Assembly (NCBI RefSeq): GCF_014197435.1
Contig: NZ_JACIFP010000001.1
Location: forward strand, 4,526,001 to 4,590,000
DNA: 64,000 nucleotides
Direction: 5' to 3'
Source of the DNA: Gordonia humi
GTDB taxonomy: Bacteria > Actinomycetota > Actinomycetes > Mycobacteriales > Mycobacteriaceae
This document shows, one piece after another, positions 1-8,327 of this stretch; the first letter of the stretch is position 1, and each line of letters begins with the position of its first letter. The notes beneath the pieces were generated by a model. It was not told the DNA's origin. It saw nothing but the letters and a program-made list of their open reading frames with translations, and did no database searches. Position numbers and translations under genes: made by a program.

Positions 1-370
1 GCTCCCGGACGGTCTCGACACCGTCGTCGGCGAGCGTGGACACCGGTTCTCCGGCGGCGAACGTCAGCGGCTCACGATCGCTCGCGTCCTGTTGGCTCGG
101 CCGCGCGTGGTGGTCCTCGACGAGGCGACGGCTCATCTGGACTCGACGTCGGAGGCCGCCGTGACCGAGGCGCTCGCCGAAGCGCTCACCGGTCGGACCG
201 CGGTGGTGATCGCACATCGGCTGGCGACGGTCCGAGGCGCTGATCGCATTCTGGTCCTCGAGGCCGGTCGGGTCGTGGAATCGGGCACACACGTGGAACT
301 GCTGGCCTCGGACGGTCGGTACGCGGAGCTGTACCGCACGCAGTTCGCCGAGGATGCCGAGGCCGCCTGA
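1..370 (+). CDS. ABC transporter ATP-binding protein, C-terminal part (5' end outside window)
   Basis: The reading frame is open from base 2 to the TGA at 368-370, so only about 122 C-terminal residues are seen. They hold the ABC signature FSGGERQRL, a Walker B VVVLDEATAHLD with D-loop, and the H-loop IAHRLATV, followed by the VVESGTHVELL end typical of exporter-type (ABCB/MsbA-like) nucleotide-binding domains. The Walker A and any membrane domain lie upstream of the window. It hydrolyses ATP to drive export; the substrate cannot be told. It ends 7 bp from the stop of the convergent truA gene. Confidence 0.9.
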   Translation, partial: LPDGLDTVVGERGHRFSGGERQRLTIARVLLARPRVVVLDEATAHLDSTSEAAVTEALAEALTGRTAVVIAHRLATVRGADRILVLEAGRVVESGTHVELLASDGRYAELYRTQFAEDAEAA

Positions 371-377
371 ACGACGG

Positions 378-1274
378 TCAGTCGCCGCAGCAGCCGCCCG
401 CGAGGTCACCCGCGTCGCGTACGTCGCGGGTCAGTTCGGCGCGGGCCGCCCATTCGGCCGGCGGCGGGTAGGCGACGTGCACCAGGCAGAGGCCGCGCGC
501 CTGGGCGACCGGGACCTGCGCGGAGCGACTGCGCTCGGCGAGCAGACCGGTGCACCAGTCCCGATCGCGGCGGCCGTCACCGACCAGGGCGACGGCGCCG
601 ACCAGGGAGCGGACCATCGACCAGCAGAAGGCGTCCGCGCGGACCACGGCCACCAGAACGCCGTCGTCATCACGACGCCAGGAGAACTCCTGCAGTTCGC
701 GGATGGTGGTGGAGCCCTCGCGGTAGCGGCAGAAGGCCGCGAAGTCGTTGAGTCCGACGAGGCCGTGCGCGGCGTCGTTCATCGCGTCGACGTCCAGATC
801 GCGCGGCCAGTCGGCGGTGACGCGGGCCGCTGTGGGCTCGGCGCCCCAGCGTGCGTCGGCCAGTCGGTAGCGGTAGGTGCGCGCCAACGCCGCGAAGCGC
901 GCGTCGAAGTCGGTGGAGACCTCGTCGACGGCTTTGACGCGGACGTCGTCGGGCAGCATCTTGGCCAACCTGCGGACCAGACGCGACGGCTCTCCGTCGA
1001 TGGACCGTGTCCGCAGGGAGGCGACGGGCACGTCGCAGTGCGCGATCTGCCCCGAGGCGTGCACACCGGCGTCGGTGCGTCCGGCGACGGTGAGCCGCAC
1101 GGGCGCGCGGAGCACGGTGGCGAGCGTCGACTCGACGGTCTCGCAGACGGTGCGGCGGCCGGGCTGGGTGGCCCAACCGGAGAAGTCGGTGCCGTCGTAG
1201 CCGATGGTGAGTCGAAGACGACACTGCCCGCCCTCGTCGGTGACGGGGGCGGGCAGCGAGGTGTCAGGAGGAAT
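378..1274 (-). CDS. truA: tRNA pseudouridine(38-40) synthase TruA, no canonical start codon
   Basis: TruA isomerises uridines 38-40 of the tRNA anticodon arm. The catalytic motif AGRTDAGVHASGQ and the family N-terminus LRLTIGYDGTDFSGW are both in one frame on the minus strand, but the first ATG/GTG/TTG in that frame is the GTG at 1115, which lies downstream of the conserved N-terminal motif and cannot be the real start. Possible starts are an ATT at 1274-1272 that overlaps the rplQ stop as TGATT (used here, 298 aa) or a CTG at 1256 (292 aa). No Shine-Dalgarno sequence is visible on this strand, so coupling to rplQ translation is likely. It is the last gene of the alpha operon. Function is firm; the exact start is not. 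Confidence 0.85.
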   Translation of the reverse strand: MPPDTSLPAPVTDEGGQCRLRLTIGYDGTDFSGWATQPGRRTVCETVESTLATVLRAPVRLTVAGRTDAGVHASGQIAHCDVPVASLRTRSIDGEPSRLVRRLAKMLPDDVRVKAVDEVSTDFDARFAALARTYRYRLADARWGAEPTAARVTADWPRDLDVDAMNDAAHGLVGLNDFAAFCRYREGSTTIRELQEFSWRRDDDGVLVAVVRADAFCWSMVRSLVGAVALVGDGRRDRDWCTGLLAERSRSAQVPVAQARGLCLVHVAYPPPAEWAARAELTRDVRDAGDLAGGCCGD

Positions 1275-1873
1275 CAGTCTTCCTTGGCGTCCTCGGCGAC
1301 GGCTGCCGACGACTGATCGTCGACCGCCTCTGCCACGGCGTCGGCGTTCTCGACCTCTGCCTCGGTGGCGTCGGCTTCGACCTCCTCGACGACGTTCTCG
1401 GCCTCGACCTCGTCGGCCTCAGCCTCGTCGGCCTTGGCTTCTTCGGCCTTGGCTTCTTCGGCCTTGGCCTTCGACGCTGCGGCACGTGCGACACGGCTCG
1501 CCTCGCTGGAGGCGGTCGATCCGCTGACCAGTTCGATCACTGCCATCGGAGCGTTGTCGCCCTTGCGCGGCAGAGTCTTGATGATGCGGGTGTAGCCACC
1601 GTTGCGCTCGGCGAACTGCGGGCCGATCTCGGCGAACAGCGTGTGGACGACGTCCTTGTCGCGGATGTCCTTCATCACCTGGCGACGGTTGGCGAGCTCG
1701 CCGGTCTTCGCATGGGTGATGAGCTTCTCCGCGTACGGACGGAGCCGCTTGGCCTTCGCTTCTGTGGTGGTGATGCGGCCGTGCTCGAAGAGCGCCGTGG
1801 CGAGGTTCGCCAGGATCGCCTTCTGGTGGCTGGCCGACCCGCCGAGGCGGGCACCCTTTGTGGGCTTTGGCAT
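1274..1873 (-). CDS. rplQ: 50S ribosomal protein L17 with long acidic C-terminal tail
   Basis: Residues 1-120 form the standard L17 domain ([19 protein letters not shown] start, then [20 protein letters not shown]), located around the peptide exit region of the large subunit. Bacterial L17 is usually 115-130 residues; this one is 199. The extra 75 residues are Ala/Glu/Asp rich and low complexity, with EEAKA-type repeats from a 15-bp DNA tandem repeat. Such tails are known on L17 of Mycobacteriales. It follows rpoA after 62 bp and overlaps the start region of truA. Confidence 0.96.
   Translation of the reverse strand: MPKPTKGARLGGSASHQKAILANLATALFEHGRITTTEAKAKRLRPYAEKLITHAKTGELANRRQVMKDIRDKDVVHTLFAEIGPQFAERNGGYTRIIKTLPRKGDNAPMAVIELVSGSTASSEASRVARAAASKAKAEEAKAEEAKADEAEADEVEAENVVEEVEADATEAEVENADAVAEAVDDQSSAAVAEDAKED
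1431..1469. repeat. 15-bp tandem repeat inside the rplQ tail
   Basis: The unit GCCTTGGCTTCTTCG occurs twice exactly (1431-1445, 1446-1460) followed by a partial third copy. On the coding strand it encodes the [10 protein letters not shown] segment of the L17 tail. In-frame units of 15 bp let the tail change length without breaking the gene. Confidence 0.85.
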
Positions 1874-1935
1874 TTCTCTCTCCTAGGAGGGGACTCGCCG
1901 ATCTCTCGACCGGAAGTCGTAGTGGTTCAAGCAGC

Positions 1936-2988
1936 TCAGAGCTGTTCGGTCTCCGCGAAATCCTCACCGGAGTCGGCGTCGTACGACGCCTCGTCCGTCC
2001 ACGTGCCGGTGGCCGGGTCGTAACCGGCGACCTGCGACGGGTCGAAGCTGGCCGGGCTGTCCTTGAGGGCCAGTCCCAGACCGTGGAGCTTCACCTTCAC
2101 CTCGTCGATGGACTTCTGACCGAAGTTGCGGATGTCGAGCAGATCCGACTCCGTGCGTGCGACCAGCTCGCCGACGGTGTGCACACCTTCGCGCTTGAGG
2201 CAGTTGTACGAACGGACGGTCAGCTCGAGGTCCTCGATCGGCAGCGTGAACGCGGCGATGTGGTCGGCCTCGGCAGGCGAGGGTCCGATCTCGATGCCTT
2301 CGGCCTCGACGTTGAGCTCCCGAGCCAGGCCGAAGAGCTCGACCAGGGTCTTACCGGCGGACGCCAGGGCGTCACGGGCGGTGATGGAGTTCTTGGTCTC
2401 CACGTCGAGCACCAGACGATCGAAGTCGGTGCGCTGCTCGACACGGGTGGCCTCGACGTTGTAGGTCACCTTGAGGACCGGCGAGTAGATCGAGTCGACC
2501 GGGATGCGGCCGATCTCTGCGCCGGTGGCCTTGTTCTGCACGGCCGGAACGTAACCGCGGCCCCGCTCGACGACGAGCTCGATCTCGAGCTTGCCCTTGT
2601 CGTTGAGGGTCGCGATGTGCAGGTCGGGGTTGTGGACGGTGACGCCTGCGGGCGGCACGATGTCGGCGCCGGTGACGGCTCCCGGACCCTGCTTACGGAC
2701 GTACATGGTGACCGGCTCGTCTTCTTCCGAGCTGACCACGAGACCCTTGAGGTTCAGGATGATGTTGGTGACATCCTCCTTCACTCCGGGGACGGTGGTG
2801 AACTCGTGCAGGACGCCGTCGATGCGGATGCTGGTGACTGCCGCGCCCGGGATGGACGAGAGCAGCGTGCGCCGCAGCGAGTTGCCGAGGGTGTAGCCGA
2901 AGCCCGGCTCGAGCGGTTCGATGGTGAACTTCGACCGGTTCTCGGCGATGACCTCTTCGGACAGGGTGGGTCGCTGTGAGATGAGCAT
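1936..2988 (-). CDS. rpoA: DNA-directed RNA polymerase subunit alpha
   Basis: At 350 aa it has the usual length of an actinobacterial alpha subunit. The N-terminal dimerisation and assembly domain covers about residues 1-230 ([29 protein letters not shown] is the hallmark region). The C-terminal domain, about 245-320, carries the helix-hairpin-helix DNA and activator contacts ([21 protein letters not shown], then [12 protein letters not shown]). It nucleates core RNA polymerase assembly. Its position between rpsD and rplQ is the conserved alpha-operon order. An acidic tail ends the protein. Confidence 0.98.
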   Translation of the reverse strand: MLISQRPTLSEEVIAENRSKFTIEPLEPGFGYTLGNSLRRTLLSSIPGAAVTSIRIDGVLHEFTTVPGVKEDVTNIILNLKGLVVSSEEDEPVTMYVRKQGPGAVTGADIVPPAGVTVHNPDLHIATLNDKGKLEIELVVERGRGYVPAVQNKATGAEIGRIPVDSIYSPVLKVTYNVEATRVEQRTDFDRLVLDVETKNSITARDALASAGKTLVELFGLARELNVEAEGIEIGPSPAEADHIAAFTLPIEDLELTVRSYNCLKREGVHTVGELVARTESDLLDIRNFGQKSIDEVKVKLHGLGLALKDSPASFDPSQVAGYDPATGTWTDEASYDADSGEDFAETEQL

Positions 2989-3084
2989 GTGAGGGTGTTT
3001 CTCCTTCGTGACCGCCCGCTATTTGACGGTCTGGAAGCGGAACCGAAGCAGCTGCGGGGCTGCTCAGGTTTTCTGGTGAGCGGC

Positions 3085-3690
3085 TTACTTCGAGTAGAAC
3101 TCGACGATGAGCTGCTCGGTCAGCGGGACGTCGATCTGTGCGCGCTCGGGCACCGAGTGCACGAGGATGCGCAGCGTCGACGGAACCACCTGCAGCCAAG
3201 CCGGCGGGGTCCGGTCGCCGAGGGTCTCCTGGGCGATCTGGAACGGCGTGGTCTGCAGCGACTTCGGACGGACGTCGATGATGTCGTACTGGCTGACGCG
3301 GTAGCTGGGCACGTCCACGCGGACACCGTTGACGGTGAAGTGGCCGTGGCTGACCATCTGGCGGGCCTGACGACGCGTGCGGGCGATGCCCGCGCGGTAG
3401 ACGACGTTGTCGAGACGGGTCTCCAGGATCTGGAGCAGCACGTCACCGGTCTTGCCGGAGCGACGGTTCGCCTCTTCGTAGTAGCGGCGGAACTGCTTCT
3501 CCATGACGCCGTAGGTGAAGCGAGCCTTCTGCTTCTCCTGCAGCTGGAGCAGGTACTCGGACTCCTTGATCCGCGCGCGACCGTGCTGGCCGGGCGGGTA
3601 CGGACGACGCTCGAACGATGCGTCTCCACCGATGAGGTCGACCCGGAGGCGACGGGACTTCTTAGTTGCGGGGCCGGTATAGCGAGCCAT
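3085..3690 (-). CDS. rpsD: 30S ribosomal protein S4
   Basis: This 201-residue protein shows the S4 N-terminal domain (MARYTGPATKKSRRLRVDL) and the S4 RNA-binding motif near residues 90-150 (LETRLDNVVYRAGIARTRRQARQMVSHGHF). It binds 16S rRNA early in small-subunit assembly. The zinc-binding cysteines found in some S4 proteins are absent. It lies 22 bp downstream of rpsK and is separated from rpoA by 96 bp in which no gene is seen. Confidence 0.98.
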   Translation of the reverse strand: MARYTGPATKKSRRLRVDLIGGDASFERRPYPPGQHGRARIKESEYLLQLQEKQKARFTYGVMEKQFRRYYEEANRRSGKTGDVLLQILETRLDNVVYRAGIARTRRQARQMVSHGHFTVNGVRVDVPSYRVSQYDIIDVRPKSLQTTPFQIAQETLGDRTPPAWLQVVPSTLRILVHSVPERAQIDVPLTEQLIVEFYSK

Positions 3691-3712
3691 GGTTTATCTC
3701 TTCCTCTCTCGC

Positions 3713-4120
3713 CTAGACCCGGCGCCGCTTGGGCGGACGGCAGCCGTTGTGGGGCTGCGGGGTCACGTCGGAGATCGTGCCGACCTCGAGGCCGGCTGCC
3801 TGCAGCGAACGGATGGCGGTCTCGCGACCCGAACCCGGACCCTTGACGAAGACGTCGACCTTCTTGACGCCGTTCTCCTGCGCCTTGCGAGCGGCGTTCT
3901 CGGCAGCGAGCTGCGCGGCGAACGGGGTGCTCTTACGCGAGCCCTTGAAGCCCACGTGGCCGGACGAGGCCCAGCTGATCACATTGCCCTCGGGGTCGGT
4001 GATCGAGACGATGGTGTTGTTGAACGTCGACTTGATGTGTGCGTGGCCGAGCGGGACGTTCTTCTTATCGCGACGGCGGGTGCCCTTCTTGGGGCCTGCG
4101 CTACGTGACTTCGGAGGCAT
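3713..4120 (-). CDS. rpsK: 30S ribosomal protein S11
   Basis: The 135-residue product contains the S11 signatures [19 protein letters not shown] and [14 protein letters not shown], and ends in the basic [16 protein letters not shown] tail. It sits on the platform of the 30S subunit near the mRNA exit. Its ATG overlaps the rpsM stop by one base, which implies translational coupling within the alpha operon. Confidence 0.98.
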   Translation of the reverse strand: MPPKSRSAGPKKGTRRRDKKNVPLGHAHIKSTFNNTIVSITDPEGNVISWASSGHVGFKGSRKSTPFAAQLAAENAARKAQENGVKKVDVFVKGPGSGRETAIRSLQAAGLEVGTISDVTPQPHNGCRPPKRRRV

Positions 4121-4488
4121 TACTTCTTCTTCCCGGCGATGGTCTTCTTCGGGCCCTTACGAGTGCGGGCGTTGGTCTTGGTGCGCTGACCGTGGACCGG
4201 CAGGCCGCGACGGTGGCGCAGACCCTGGTAGCAGCCGATCTCGATCTTGCGACGGATGTCGGCCTGCACCTCGCGGCGGAGGTCGCCCTCCACCTTCACC
4301 GAGGCCTCGATGTACTCACGCAGCTTCGAGACGTCTGCGTCGGTCAGATCCTTCGCGCGCAGGTCCGGCGAGATGCCGGTGGCGGCGATGATCTCCTTGG
4401 AGGTGGTACGACCAACTCCGTAGATGTATGTGAGTGCGATCTCCAGCCGCTTTTCGCGGGGAAGATCCACACCAGCAACACGTGCCAT
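4120..4488 (-). CDS. rpsM: 30S ribosomal protein S13
   Basis: It is 122 aa and starts [24 protein letters not shown]. It has the helix-two-turn-helix region and the basic C-terminal [23 protein letters not shown] tail that reaches toward the P-site tRNA. It forms part of the 30S head and the B1 inter-subunit bridges. It follows rpmJ after a 175-bp spacer that contains a hairpin. Confidence 0.98.
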   Translation of the reverse strand: MARVAGVDLPREKRLEIALTYIYGVGRTTSKEIIAATGISPDLRAKDLTDADVSKLREYIEASVKVEGDLRREVQADIRRKIEIGCYQGLRHRRGLPVHGQRTKTNARTRKGPKKTIAGKKK

Positions 4489-4575
4489 GTGGCGTTTCCT
4501 TCTTGTGTCTCAGAGGTCTGCTTCCAGTCCGTCCCGAACTCATACGTCGGGCCCCGGCCTCTGAACCGGGGGTGG

Positions 4576-4597
4576 GTGTCCGCGCGTCTGCGGACAC
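4576..4597 (-). other. hairpin between rpmJ and rpsM
   Basis: GTGTCCGC and GCGGACAC form a perfect 8-bp stem with a 6-nt loop in the 175-bp spacer between rpmJ and rpsM. A weaker outer pairing CAGAGG/CCTCTG lies just downstream on the transcript. There is no U-tract, so it is more likely an RNA-processing or translational-control structure than a full terminator. Ribosomal operons often carry leader structures bound by S4 or S13-region proteins, but no match to a known leader was recognised. Confidence 0.45.
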
Positions 4598-4663
4598 TGG
4601 TGCTGGAAGTTCATCGATCGATATTCAGTTGTGTGTTTCAAGCGACCCGAAGAGGGGCGTTGA

Positions 4664-4777
4664 TCAGCCCTGACGCTGCTTGTGACGCAGGTTGTCGCAG
4701 ATCACCATGACCCGGCCGTTGCGGCGGATCACTTTGCACTTCTCGCAGATCGGCTTGACGCTCGGCTTGACCTTCAC
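4664..4777 (-). CDS. rpmJ: 50S ribosomal protein L36
   Basis: This 37-residue protein reads [18 protein letters not shown] and ends NLRHKQRQG. It has the CxxC…C…H zinc-ribbon ligands (C11, C14, C27, H32), so it is the zinc-binding form of L36. It starts at a GTG preceded by AAGGAG. It lies 30 bp downstream of infA, the conserved order in Actinobacteria. Confidence 0.97.
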   Translation of the reverse strand: MKVKPSVKPICEKCKVIRRNGRVMVICDNLRHKQRQG

Positions 4778-4807
4778 GTCAGCGTTCTCCTTGTTGAACT
4801 TCCAGGG

Positions 4808-5029
4808 TTACTTGTACCGGTAGACGATGCGTCCACGGGCGAGGTCGTAGGGCGAGAGCTCTACGACCACACGGTCCTCCGGGAGGATGCGGATGTAGTG
4901 CTGCCGCATCTTTCCGCTGATGTGGGCGAGAACCTTGTGTCCGTTCTCCAGCTCAATGCGAAACATTGCATTGGGCAGGGGTTCGACCACTCGACCCTCG
5001 ACCTCGATGGCTCCGTCTTTCTTAGCCAT
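4808..5029 (-). CDS. infA: translation initiation factor IF-1
   Basis: The 73-residue product is a single OB-fold: [20 protein letters not shown], then [21 protein letters not shown] and [15 protein letters not shown]-1 occupies the 30S A site during initiation. It is the first gene of the alpha-operon block here. The promoter must lie in the 359-bp region shared with the divergent mce operon. Confidence 0.98.
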   Translation of the reverse strand: MAKKDGAIEVEGRVVEPLPNAMFRIELENGHKVLAHISGKMRQHYIRILPEDRVVVELSPYDLARGRIVYRYK

Positions 5030-5388
5030 ATCCTCCGCGATTCCTCAGCGACGTCCGATGACGCCGCCAACCTTGGATCCTTCGACTTTCCGGTACTTCC
5101 GGTGCCCCACCTGCGACCGAAGTCCGAATCAGACACCTCTCGACACCTGATCGCAGACATGCGGAACCGCACGACGCACCGAGGTTCGAGTCTACGCGAG
5201 ATGGACACTTCTCTCCAAGTCGGGCCGGGTGACGTCACACCGCGGCACCCCGGCACACCCACTCGAACCGATGTAACAAACTTCGCATTGTCGTTCCATT
5301 CGTGGTACAAAACACACATCAGTTGTAACACCGCGCTGGCGGGGGCCGGCGACGACGGCAGACGAGACGGGTCGGGGGATCGAGCAGA
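5030..5388. other. divergent promoter region between infA and the mce operon
   Basis: No gene is supported in these 359 bp. It must contain the promoters of both infA (leftward) and yrbEB/mce (rightward). The only structure I see is a direct repeat of TGTAACA at 5272-5278 and 5324-5330, 52 bp apart, inside the most AT-rich part (about 5270-5330). A GGGGGAT Shine-Dalgarno at 5374-5380 serves the yrbEB GTG start. No clear -10/-35 pair can be assigned. Confidence 0.6.
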
Positions 5389-6246
5389 GTGGGCATTCCA
5401 TCAACGTATGAGCCTCGCCGCCTGCGGTGGCTCGTCTCGGCGAAGAACGACGTCGACGTCTCGTTGAGCTATCTCGGCCAGTTCCTGACGTTCCTCTGGC
5501 AGACCGTCCGCTACGTGCCGGTGACCCCGCTGCGCTATCCGCGCCAGACGATCCGCACGGTCACCGACCTCACCTGGGGCCGAGGCGCGGTCGTCGTCGG
5601 CGGCGGCACCGCCCTGCTCATGGCCGGTCTGGGCGTCGCGGCCGGGGCGACGGTCGCCATCATCTCCGACAGCACGCTGAACCTGATCGGACTCGGCCCG
5701 ATGACCGGCTCGGTGTCGTCGTTCGCCATCACCCGCGAGTTCGCGCCGATCCTGGCCGCCGTCGCCTTCGCGATCCAGGCGGGCTGCCGGATGACCGCCG
5801 AGATCGGCTCGATGCGGATCAGCGAGGAGATCGACGCCCTCGAGGTGATCGGCGTGCACTCGATGTCGTTCGTCGTGTCCACTCGCGTGATCGCGGGCAT
5901 CCTCACCACCATTCCGACCTTCCTGGTCGCGCTGGTCGCCAGTTATCTGTCGAGTTCGGTCGTCGTGGTGGCCCGCGGCGGCTCGGCGGGCGCCTACGCC
6001 CACTACTTCGACCAGTTCGTGAACTTCCCGGACATGCTGGCGGCGACGGTCAAGACGATCACCTTCGTCGTCGCGATCACCCTGATCCACTGCTACAAGG
6101 GGTTCTTCGCCCACGGCGGTCCCGAAGGAGTCGGGGTGGCGTCCGGGCGCGCGGTCCGCGCCAGCCTCGTCGCGATCATGGTCCTCGACCTCGCCCTGAC
6201 GCTCGCCTTCTGGGGCGTCAACTCCCCGTTCCTGTTCCGAGGATGA
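5389..6246 (+). CDS. MlaE/YrbE-family permease, YrbEB type, first gene of mce operon
   Basis: This 285-residue permease has five or six hydrophobic segments and the MlaE-family cytoplasmic coupling motif RISEEIDALEVIGVHSMSF. YrbEA and YrbEB pair to form the inner-membrane channel of Mce lipid importers, powered by an MceG-type ATPase that is not in this window. The phrase GFFAHGGPEGVGVASGRAVRAS near the end is typical of the B subunit. The GTG at 5389 has a GGGGGA ribosome-binding site 8 nt upstream. It starts the operon alone; its partner yrbEA lies after the mce genes, which is unusual. Confidence 0.92.
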   Translation: MGIPSTYEPRRLRWLVSAKNDVDVSLSYLGQFLTFLWQTVRYVPVTPLRYPRQTIRTVTDLTWGRGAVVVGGGTALLMAGLGVAAGATVAIISDSTLNLIGLGPMTGSVSSFAITREFAPILAAVAFAIQAGCRMTAEIGSMRISEEIDALEVIGVHSMSFVVSTRVIAGILTTIPTFLVALVASYLSSSVVVVARGGSAGAYAHYFDQFVNFPDMLAATVKTITFVVAITLIHCYKGFFAHGGPEGVGVASGRAVRASLVAIMVLDLALTLAFWGVNSPFLFRG

Positions 6247-6252
6247 CGCCCC

Positions 6253-7302
6253 GTGACTGAATTCCGCATACCCGGTATGTCGGCGAGCGCGGCCACCTAC
6301 CGCAACCGTGCCCTCGCGACGATCGGCGTCGTCGCCGTGGCGAGCACTGCGACAGCCGTCGGCGTCCGCGCGCTGCCCGACGACTCGACGCACATCACGA
6401 TGGTCACCGAATCGGTCGCCGGAGGCATCACCTCCGGGTCCGCGGTGATCCTCAACGGCTCGGAGATCGGCACCGTCTCCGACATCCGACTCGCCTCCCC
6501 CGGCAGCTACGAGGTGACCCTCGACCTGCACGGCGACTCCGGCGACGAGGCGCTGACCGTCCTGACCGACCGCGCGCTGGTGTCGTACGCACCGAAGAAC
6601 CTGTTCGGGATCTCCGCCGTCGTGCTGACCAGCCAGTCCGGCGGCGCGCTGCTGCACAACGGGTCGACCCTGGAGGCGGGCGATCCGGAGGACGCCACCA
6701 TGACCACCCTGCTTCGCAAGCTCAGCGACGTGCAGAACGAGGCGTTCGACCCGTATATGAGCGACATCCTCGCCGTCGCCGACCAGGCCACCGACGGGCT
6801 GCTGCCGATCCTGGGCGTCGCGGGCCAGATCATGAGCGACATCGCCGAGACCCAGGTGGTGAGTCCCCGCACCACGCTCCCCCAGTTCACCGAGTTGATC
6901 GGTCAGCTCCGCGGCACCTTCGACGATCTTCTGCCGCCGATCAGACAGCTGATGGCGTGGGAGGCGCCGCGTCGCCCCGGATACACCGAACTGGCCGAGG
7001 CCGGACTCTCGTTCACCGCCGGACCGGCGATGGACGAGGTCACCGAGCTGCTGTCCGATCCCGAACTCGGTCAGACCGCTCCCCTGATGCCGGTGCTGAC
7101 CGCTCTGCTGAATCGGATCAACGACACCTTCCCGGGGTCGCAGCGCAACGGCAGGCAGATCGCCCAGCTGATCGCGAACCTGAACCACGCGCTGCCGCCG
7201 GGCCCCGACGGCAGGCCCGTCCTGACCCTCGACGCTCTGATCGCCTCGGCGCCCGCGCTCGGCGTCGCCCTGGACCGGCCGGCGAACGGCGGGCGACGAT
7301 GA
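6253..7302 (+). CDS. MCE-family protein, MceA position
   Basis: The 349-residue protein has a short N-terminal tail, a membrane anchor at about residues 15-38, then the MCE domain at about 45-125 (TMVTESVAGGITSGSAVILNGSEIGTVSDI), followed by a helical region. MCE domains assemble into rings or tunnels that carry lipids across the cell envelope to the YrbE permease. It follows yrbEB by 6 bp and its TGA overlaps the next start as ATGA. It is shorter than many MceA proteins and diverges in the core. Which lipid it carries cannot be inferred. Confidence 0.88.
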   Translation: MTEFRIPGMSASAATYRNRALATIGVVAVASTATAVGVRALPDDSTHITMVTESVAGGITSGSAVILNGSEIGTVSDIRLASPGSYEVTLDLHGDSGDEALTVLTDRALVSYAPKNLFGISAVVLTSQSGGALLHNGSTLEAGDPEDATMTTLLRKLSDVQNEAFDPYMSDILAVADQATDGLLPILGVAGQIMSDIAETQVVSPRTTLPQFTELIGQLRGTFDDLLPPIRQLMAWEAPRRPGYTELAEAGLSFTAGPAMDEVTELLSDPELGQTAPLMPVLTALLNRINDTFPGSQRNGRQIAQLIANLNHALPPGPDGRPVLTLDALIASAPALGVALDRPANGGRR

Positions 7303-8327
7303 CCAAGTTCTCCCGCGCCCTGATCTACCTGATCGTGTTCGCCGTGTTCTGTGTGGCGGGCGGACTGTTCATCGGCAACGCGATCGTCCGCCCGATCGAC
7401 GCCGCCACCGCGACCTACACCGCCGACTTCACCAGCGTCGCCGGGCTCAAGGTCGGCAGCGACGTCCGAGTTCGCGGCGCCCGCGTCGGCAAGGTGACCG
7501 AGGTGTCGGTCCACCACGACGACGCGAACGGCGACTCGGTGGGCCGGGTGGAGTTCGAACTCGACGACACGCAGAAGGTCTACGACAACACGACACTCGC
7601 GATCCGCTACCTCAACCTCACCGGAATCCGCTACGTCGACGTGCAACAACCCGACGATCCGGGGACACCGGTTCGCAAGGGACAGGTCGTCGACACCGGC
7701 TCGACGGTCCCGTCCTTCGACGTGACACGTGTCTTCCACGGACTCGCCCCGGTGTTCGCGACGATGAACACCGACGACATCAACCACTTCTCGGAGAGTC
7801 TCCTGGCCCTCCTCGAGGGCGACGGCACCGGATTCAGCACGTTCGTCGCCTCCCTGACCAAGGTCGTCGAATTCGCCGACGACCGCGCGAAGGTCCTCGA
7901 CACCCTCGTCGACAATCTCGCCGAGCTGTCCGGGTCGATCCAGGGCCGCGCGCAGTACATCACGCCGATCATCGACTACATCTCCCGGTTCGGCAGCGTG
8001 CTGGCCCAGTGGACGCCGTCCCTGCGCGACCTGGCGGACAAGACCGGGGCGATTCTCGTCCAGGCCGATCGTCTTCTCGCCTCGCTCGGCGTGCAGCCCA
8101 ACGAGACCCCCGACGCGAACAGCCTGATCGCCCAGGCGAAACCAGGTATGGAGGCCGCCATCGCCATGCTGTCTCTGGCCCCTCCGCTGCTGCGTGTCGT
8201 CGACGGCGCCACGCCGGCGGCCGGTGCCCCGACGACCCCGACGACGTGCAGCAGGGGCCGGGCGGAGCTGCCCGCCGATCTCGCGCTGTTCATCGGAGAG
8301 AACCGGGTGACCCTGTGCAAGCGTTGA
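7299..8327 (+). CDS. MCE-family protein, MceB position
   Basis: It starts at the ATG at 7299, overlapping the previous stop by 4 bp, and is 342 aa. An N-terminal membrane anchor (LIYLIVFAVFCVAGGLFIG) leads into an MCE domain (YTADFTSVAGLKVGSDVRVRGARVGKV), then a long alpha-helical needle region. A C-terminal LPADLALFIGENRVTLCKR tail with a pair of cysteines is typical of MceB and MceC. It is a subunit of the Mce hetero-hexamer. Confidence 0.9.
   Translation: MTKFSRALIYLIVFAVFCVAGGLFIGNAIVRPIDAATATYTADFTSVAGLKVGSDVRVRGARVGKVTEVSVHHDDANGDSVGRVEFELDDTQKVYDNTTLAIRYLNLTGIRYVDVQQPDDPGTPVRKGQVVDTGSTVPSFDVTRVFHGLAPVFATMNTDDINHFSESLLALLEGDGTGFSTFVASLTKVVEFADDRAKVLDTLVDNLAELSGSIQGRAQYITPIIDYISRFGSVLAQWTPSLRDLADKTGAILVQADRLLASLGVQPNETPDANSLIAQAKPGMEAAIAMLSLAPPLLRVVDGATPAAGAPTTPTTCSRGRAELPADLALFIGENRVTLCKR

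Noticed and set aside
354..1316. 320-codon plus-strand frame antisense to truA
   Set aside because: Shadow frame; truA motifs are clear on the minus strand despite its unusual start.
5401..7188. 595-codon minus-strand frame across yrbEB and mceA
   Set aside because: Antisense shadow; yrbEB and mceA have clear family motifs, membrane segments and start signals.
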